Positions 59,919 to 64,000 of a DNA stretch of 64,000 nt are shown in pieces (the first letter of the stretch is position 1; each line of letters opens with the position of its first letter). A program made the translations under genes and the position numbers. The stretch lies in the NCBI GenBank assembly GCA_905209085.1, contig CAJLRM010000009.1, forward strand, positions 1-64,000, written 5' to 3'. The notes under the pieces were generated by a model. It was given only the letters and a program-made list of their open reading frames with translations. It did no database searches and had not been told where the DNA came from. The DNA comes from an uncultured Eubacteriales bacterium. Its GTDB lineage: Bacteria; Bacillota; Clostridia; Christensenellales; Borkfalkiaceae.

Positions 59919-60684
59919 GACAATCGGACAAAACGCCGCGCGGCGGGAGCACCAAAAAGAAAGGCGCGGAATGTTTTTGCGGCGAAAAGTCCGCAAAACA
60001 CAACGGAGCGCTTGGGCTCGCGTAAGAAATAAAACGCTTCGTAGGGCGTAAAAGGTAAGGAAACGAGCCGAATCTCCGTGCGGCACAAAAAGCGGAGCAC
60101 GAAAAGCGCGTTATTTTGCGCGGTAAGAAATTGTCGGCGGAACAGGCGAGTGCGCGTTTTTAAGAATGATAAGCCCCCCGCGCGGAGCGATTTGCGATAA
60201 AAATCAGAAAACGCGCGCCGTTTTGACATGGCGGCGAGTGAAAACACAGGGCTTTTCTCCGCTTTGCAATCGGCTGAAATAAAAGCCGCGTGCGATTGTC
60301 GCCGGGAAAGACAGCCGATAAATCTTACGAAAGATAACACGGGAATACGGCGGGATTGCGAACGGGAAAGACGGTGAAGAGAAGTTTACAAAAGTAAACA
60401 TACAAATTCCGCACGGGCGCAGTCGAGAAGGATAAAGGACAGAGGCTTACGAAAGTAAAATCGGAAGTTCCGCTCGATCGGATGAAACAAATACGGACAG
60501 AGCATTTTTCCGCAAAATTTGTTTGGGAGCGCGAAAAACGCGTCCCGTAGGACGAAAAGGCGAAAGCGGGAGAAGATTCCGCTTTCTTTTATCAAAGCAG
60601 GTACAGGACCGCGCCCTGTCGTCATAAGATGAAAGAGTGTGCGGTCGGGCAACAAAATACAGGGCATCGTGAGGCGCAAGGCAA
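59919..60684. other. 766-base gene-free interval before the ABC exporter
   Basis: No frame here has a ribosome site or homology I can recognise. The plus strand is A/G-rich. The only internal order is the diverged tandem repeats at 60303-60540. No clear promoter for the downstream gene was found. Confidence 0.5.
60303..60540 (+). repeat. Diverged ~61-bp tandem repeats
   Basis: Three units align at CTTACGAAAGATAA (60324), TTTACAAAAGTAAA (60385) and CTTACGAAAGTAAA (60446), each 61 bases apart, and each followed by a GGAAT/AATTCCGC-type segment. CGGGAAAGAC recurs at 60303 and 60363. A poorer fourth unit shares GGACAGAG (60437 and 60495). The reading frame shifts by one per unit, so the repeats are not coding. 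Confidence 0.55.
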
Positions 60685-63327
60685 ATGTTACAACTGAAAG
60701 ACATCAAAAAGGATTATAAAACCGCGGGCACCGTCGTGCACGCACTCAAAGGCGTATCGCTCGAATTCCGCGCCAATGAATTCGTTTCCGTACTCGGTGC
60801 GTCGGGATGCGGAAAAACAACGCTTTTGAACATCATCGGCGGACTCGACCATTACACGTCCGGCGATCTCGTCATCCGCGGCGTTTCCACGAAAGATTAT
60901 ACCGACCGCGATTGGGACGTATACAGAAATCACCGCATCGGCTTCGTGTTTCAATCGTACAACCTCATTCCCCATCAGACCGTTCTCGGCAACGTCGAAA
61001 TAGCGCTGACGATCGCGGGCTGTTCCAAAGAGGAACGCAAGAAACGCGCTTTGGACGCTTTGAAAAGAGTGGGCTTGGAAGAACAGGTCAACAAGCACCC
61101 CAATCAGCTTTCGGGCGGTCAGATGCAGAGGGTCGCCATCGCGCGGGCGCTCGTCAATAATCCCGAGATTCTCCTTGCGGACGAACCCACGGGCGCGCTC
61201 GATTCGACTACGAGCGTTCAGATCATGGACCTCATCCGCGAGATCGCGGGCGAGAGGCTCGTCATTATGGTCACGCACAATCCCGAACTGGCGGAGAAAT
61301 ATTCCTCCCGTATCGTGCGGCTCCAAGACGGACTCGTGATTTCCGATTCCAATCCTTACGACAGCGCACAGGAACGCCGGGAATTGGAAGCCCGGCTTAA
61401 AAAGAAGGGGATCACCGACGCGCAGGCGAAGGCGTGGAAAAAGCGGAAGCTGGAAAAGGAGAACGCAGGCTCCGAAAAGGCGGCGATGGCGTTTTCCACT
61501 TCTTTGGGACTGAGCGCGCGGAATTTACGGGCGAAGAAAGGGCGGACGGTCATCACCTCCATCGCGGGGAGCATCGGCATCATCAGCGTATGTCTGGTGC
61601 TGGCTCTCTCTAACGGATTCAATCGCTATATTCTGAAAACGGAAGAGGATATGCTCTCTTATTATCCTTTGCAGATCACGGAAACGTCCATCGATATGAC
61701 GTCGATCATGTCGGGAATGTCCTCGTCGAGCGAAATGCCCGATCTGTCGGAGCTGGACGACAAAGTGTACGTCAACTCCTTTTTGACGAAGATCGCAAAG
61801 GGCATGACGGTGACGAACAATCTGTCCGACGACTATCTTTCCTATATCGAAAAGATGGATGAAGACCTCTATTATGCCGTTCAATACGGCTACGGAACGA
61901 CGCTCTCCGACAATCTCTTCACGGGCGTCACCACCGGCGTATCCGCGGACACGGCAAAGCAGCAGTATATGTCTTTGAGCACGCTGAAAGAGTTTTACAT
62001 TCAGGAACTCAATACCCATGCTTCGGAATATGCGCAGCTTTCTTATATGGTGGACTATCTCGGCAGCGTCGTGCACAGGATGCCGGGCACGGACGATCTG
62101 ACGGACGAACGCTACGGAGAATACATCGCGACGCAGTACGACGTAGTGGCGGGACAGTTCCCGCAAGCGGAAAACGAGGCGGTGCTGGTGATCGGCGGCA
62201 ACAACGACGCGACCGATCTGCTCCTCGCGCAGCTGGGATTCATCGAGGAATATAATTTCCTTTCCCTGTTTGAAAAGGGGGAAAGCACCGCGGACGATTA
62301 TCTCACCATCAGTTTCGAAGACATCCTCCGCAAGGAGTTTACTCTCTACTATAACGATTCCGTCTATTCGCAGAGCACGTCAATGGTCTATCCGTTTACA
62401 TATAACGGCGAGAAAAAATCTTTGGACGCCACCGAAAACGAAGGAATGAAAATAAAGGTCAGCGGAATTCTGCGCCTCAAAGACGGACTCACTTACGGCT
62501 GTCTTTCCGGAGGACTCAATCTGACCGAACAGACGGTGGAGAGCTATATCGCAAAAAATATGCAGTCGAAGATAGTGACTTGGATGAACGATCCGAAAAA
62601 CGCCATTACGACGGAAAAGGACGGACAGAAAATCACGATTTACCGTTCCCCGAGCGAATATCTCAACGGCTATTATTACCGCTATATAGACGAGGGCACG
62701 GGGCTGGAAGGGTACCTCACCACCGATCAGTCGCGGGCGCTGCGCTCTCTGGGCGGCGACGATTCGCCTAACTCCATTTCTTTCTATCCCAAGGACTTTG
62801 CCTCGAAGGATAAGATACTCTCATATCTCGACGCCTGGAACGATTCGCACGACGAGAGCGAACGGGTGACTTACACCGACACGGTGGGACTGATGATGGG
62901 CATGGTGCAGACAATGCTAAACGCCGTCACCTACGTCCTCGTGGCGTTTACGGCTATTTCCCTGATCGTTTCCTCTGTCATGATCGGCGTCATCACGTAC
63001 GTATCGGTGGTGGAGAGGACGAAGGAGATCGGCGTGCTGCGCTCGCTGGGCGCGAGAAAGCGGGACATCAAAAACCTCTTCAACGCGGAAACCTTCCTCA
63101 TCGGTCTGTTTGCGGGGATCATCGGCGTGGGCGTCACTTACCTGCTTTCCATTCCGATCAATCTGATTTTCGGGGCGCTGACGGGGATTTCCTCCCTCGC
63201 CGCACTGCCTTTCTATCAAGGACTCATCATGGTGTTCATCAGCATCGTGCTGACGCTGATAAGCGGTCTTGTTCCCGCAAAGTCTGCGGCGAAGAAGGAT
63301 CCCGTTATCGCGCTGCGCACCGAATAA
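60685..63327 (+). CDS. MacB-like ABC exporter, ATPase fused to FtsX-type permease
   Basis: 880 residues. ATPase at 1-225: Walker A GASGCGKTT, signature LSGGQMQRVAIARAL, Walker B LLADEPTGALD, H-loop MVTHN. A charged linker with RRELEARLKKKG leads to the first membrane helix (about 285-310). An extracytoplasmic domain of about 430 residues follows, then three C-terminal helices with FtsX-type motifs (VVERTKEIGVLRSLGARKRD, SAAKKDPVIALRTE). This is the mechanotransmission-type family; cargo could be peptides, antibiotics or lipoproteins. No partner membrane fusion protein is adjacent. The ribosome site (AAGG) is weak. Confidence 0.94.
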   Translation: MLQLKDIKKDYKTAGTVVHALKGVSLEFRANEFVSVLGASGCGKTTLLNIIGGLDHYTSGDLVIRGVSTKDYTDRDWDVYRNHRIGFVFQSYNLIPHQTVLGNVEIALTIAGCSKEERKKRALDALKRVGLEEQVNKHPNQLSGGQMQRVAIARALVNNPEILLADEPTGALDSTTSVQIMDLIREIAGERLVIMVTHNPELAEKYSSRIVRLQDGLVISDSNPYDSAQERRELEARLKKKGITDAQAKAWKKRKLEKENAGSEKAAMAFSTSLGLSARNLRAKKGRTVITSIAGSIGIISVCLVLALSNGFNRYILKTEEDMLSYYPLQITETSIDMTSIMSGMSSSSEMPDLSELDDKVYVNSFLTKIAKGMTVTNNLSDDYLSYIEKMDEDLYYAVQYGYGTTLSDNLFTGVTTGVSADTAKQQYMSLSTLKEFYIQELNTHASEYAQLSYMVDYLGSVVHRMPGTDDLTDERYGEYIATQYDVVAGQFPQAENEAVLVIGGNNDATDLLLAQLGFIEEYNFLSLFEKGESTADDYLTISFEDILRKEFTLYYNDSVYSQSTSMVYPFTYNGEKKSLDATENEGMKIKVSGILRLKDGLTYGCLSGGLNLTEQTVESYIAKNMQSKIVTWMNDPKNAITTEKDGQKITIYRSPSEYLNGYYYRYIDEGTGLEGYLTTDQSRALRSLGGDDSPNSISFYPKDFASKDKILSYLDAWNDSHDESERVTYTDTVGLMMGMVQTMLNAVTYVLVAFTAISLIVSSVMIGVITYVSVVERTKEIGVLRSLGARKRDIKNLFNAETFLIGLFAGIIGVGVTYLLSIPINLIFGALTGISSLAALPFYQGLIMVFISIVLTLISGLVPAKSAAKKDPVIALRTE

Positions 63328-63350
63328 GCGGAAAATTTACGGCAGTTATT

Positions 63351-63386
63351 CGCCCTCCCTTCGGACTTCGTCGGGAGGGCGTCTTT
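63351..63386 (+). terminator. Terminator of the ABC exporter gene
   Basis: CGCCCTCCC (63351-63359) pairs perfectly with GGGAGGGCG (63373-63381), then TCTTTT. Confidence 0.92.
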
Positions 63387-63603
63387 TCAAAAGGAGAGCG
63401 CAAAGAAAATCGGTTTTTTTAACCGGGCGCCTGGCGGGAAGAAAAGCGGCGCGGAGAGATTCTTCTTTCGGGAAAAGAATCCGCGCGGGAAAAAGCTAAA
63501 ATAGAAATATTGTTTCGCCGCTTTCCTACGGTTAAGCAGGTAATGAAAAAATATGACAAATATTTGTGCGAATGTATGAAACGGGCGGAGTGCTTCCATC
63601 GAT
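63387..63603. other. Gene-free interval before the GDPD gene
   Basis: Nothing supported: no frame with a ribosome site, no repeat. A short AAAATC/GATTTT arrangement near 63406 may be chance. Confidence 0.5.
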
Positions 63604-63632
63604 TTGACTTTTTTCTTTACTTCTGTTAAAAT
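63604..63632 (+). promoter_or_regulatory. Promoter of the GDPD gene
   Basis: TTGACT (63604-63609), 17-base spacer, TAAAAT (63627-63632) with extended -10 TG at 63624-63625. Confidence 0.75.
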
Positions 63633-63729
63633 ATAGATACGTAAAACGATACATACTGCGGAAATACACATCGGCGGGATTCGGCGGAAGAGGGCTTCCG
63701 GCCGAGAAAGAACAAGAGGGCTAAGGATT

Positions 63730-64000
63730 ATGACAATCAGAGATAGTTTTATCTGTAACACCCCCATCGCGCACCGCGGGCTGCATGAAAATGTGCCCGA
63801 AAATTCGCGCGCGGCGTTTGAAAAGGCGATCGAGGCGGGCTATGCCATCGAAACGGACGTGCGCCGCACCAAAGACGGCACGCTGGTGGTGATCCACGAC
63901 GACAATTTAAAAAGGCTGACGGGCGAGAGCGGAAAAGTGAGCGATATTCCGTATCGGGAGCTTTCGAAGATGCGCCTTTTGGGCACGGACGAAAAGGTGA
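63730..64000 (+). CDS. Glycerophosphodiester phosphodiesterase, 3' partial
   Basis: First 90 residues of a GDPD-family enzyme, cut off by the window end. IAHRGLHENVPENS near the N-terminus carries the catalytic His and Glu/Asn, and ETDVRRTKDG, VVIHDDNLKRLTG the metal-binding acid and second His. It hydrolyses glycerophosphodiesters to glycerol-3-phosphate and an alcohol in the cytoplasm (no signal peptide). AAGG lies six bases before the ATG. Confidence 0.93.
   Translation, partial: MTIRDSFICNTPIAHRGLHENVPENSRAAFEKAIEAGYAIETDVRRTKDGTLVVIHDDNLKRLTGESGKVSDIPYRELSKMRLLGTDEKV

Noticed and set aside
59786..60340. 184-residue minus-strand frame in and beside the marR-ABC gap
   Set aside because: Overlaps marR, composition is Phe/Arg-rich noise, and there is no ribosome site.
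60425..60548. Apparent coding repeats (LTKVKSEVP, FTKVNIQIP) in the gap
   Set aside because: The similar peptides fall in different frames and are interrupted by stops; the 61-base period shows a DNA, not protein, repeat.

Overview
The window is a 64 kb stretch of an anaerobic Bacillota chromosome, most likely an uncultured gut-type Clostridia. This rests on rpsF-ssb-rpsR as one operon, a pyrimidine-nucleoside phosphorylase, PadR/HAAS and YlmH-type genes, a BspA-like leucine-rich-repeat protein, strong sigma-A promoters (TTGACA-N16/17-TATAAT) before many transcription units, and Gram-positive ribosome binding sites (AGGAGG). Assignment below class level (for example Christensenellales) is a guess. 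I saw no insertion sequence, prophage, CRISPR array, rRNA or tRNA.

Layout. 0-3.4 kb: the end of a BspA-type repeat protein, then a self-regulated padR operon with two membrane/envelope proteins (HAAS/DUF1700 and DUF4097). 3.6-15 kb: carbohydrate and nucleoside catabolism. A LacI-type regulator is divergent from malQ; deoC-deoD-deoB-cdd-pdp follow as a salvage operon; an AraC-type regulator is divergent from a GH31 alpha-glucosidase, with a perfect inverted repeat between them. 15.4-21.5 kb: a CNNM/CBS ion transporter, galE, a YgjP-like metallopeptidase, then tcdA-ttcA-like-ylmH (tRNA modification and ribosome rescue). 21.6-32.7 kb, mostly minus strand: rpsF-ssb-rpsR with a probable S6:S18 leader; a GT-C membrane glycosyltransferase; a 1533-residue surface repeat protein of unknown function with a small cupin-like partner; rmuC; a CCA-adding-type nucleotidyltransferase. 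32.8-36 kb: a lipid kinase, a PP2C/SpoIIE-type phosphatase with a cysteine-rich sensor segment, and an ECF transporter S component. 36-46.4 kb: a candidate 6S RNA followed by purE-C-F-M-N-D-L. 46.5-53 kb: a CpsB-like PHP phosphatase, a VanZ-like protein, an ArsB/SLC13-type permease, a small secreted protein, a Dda/RecD-like helicase that may be leaderless, and a hexapeptide acetyltransferase. 53-64 kb: nadA next to a two-gene sufC-sufB iron-sulfur assembly system, two convergent M18 aminopeptidases, a MarR regulator, a 766-base gap with diverged ~61-bp repeats, a MacB-like ABC exporter, and the start of a glycerophosphodiesterase gene.

How the genes relate. Most of the window is metabolic core. 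The purine operon supplies IMP precursors (purH and purB are not here) and the deo/pdp/cdd operon salvages nucleosides. MalQ and the GH31 enzyme handle alpha-glucans and oligosaccharides under local regulators. NadA carries a 4Fe-4S cluster and sits beside the minimal SufBC machinery that could build it. The least explained parts are the giant repeat protein, the regulatory leaders (ECF S component, purE, tcdA) and the repeat-bearing gap before the ABC exporter.
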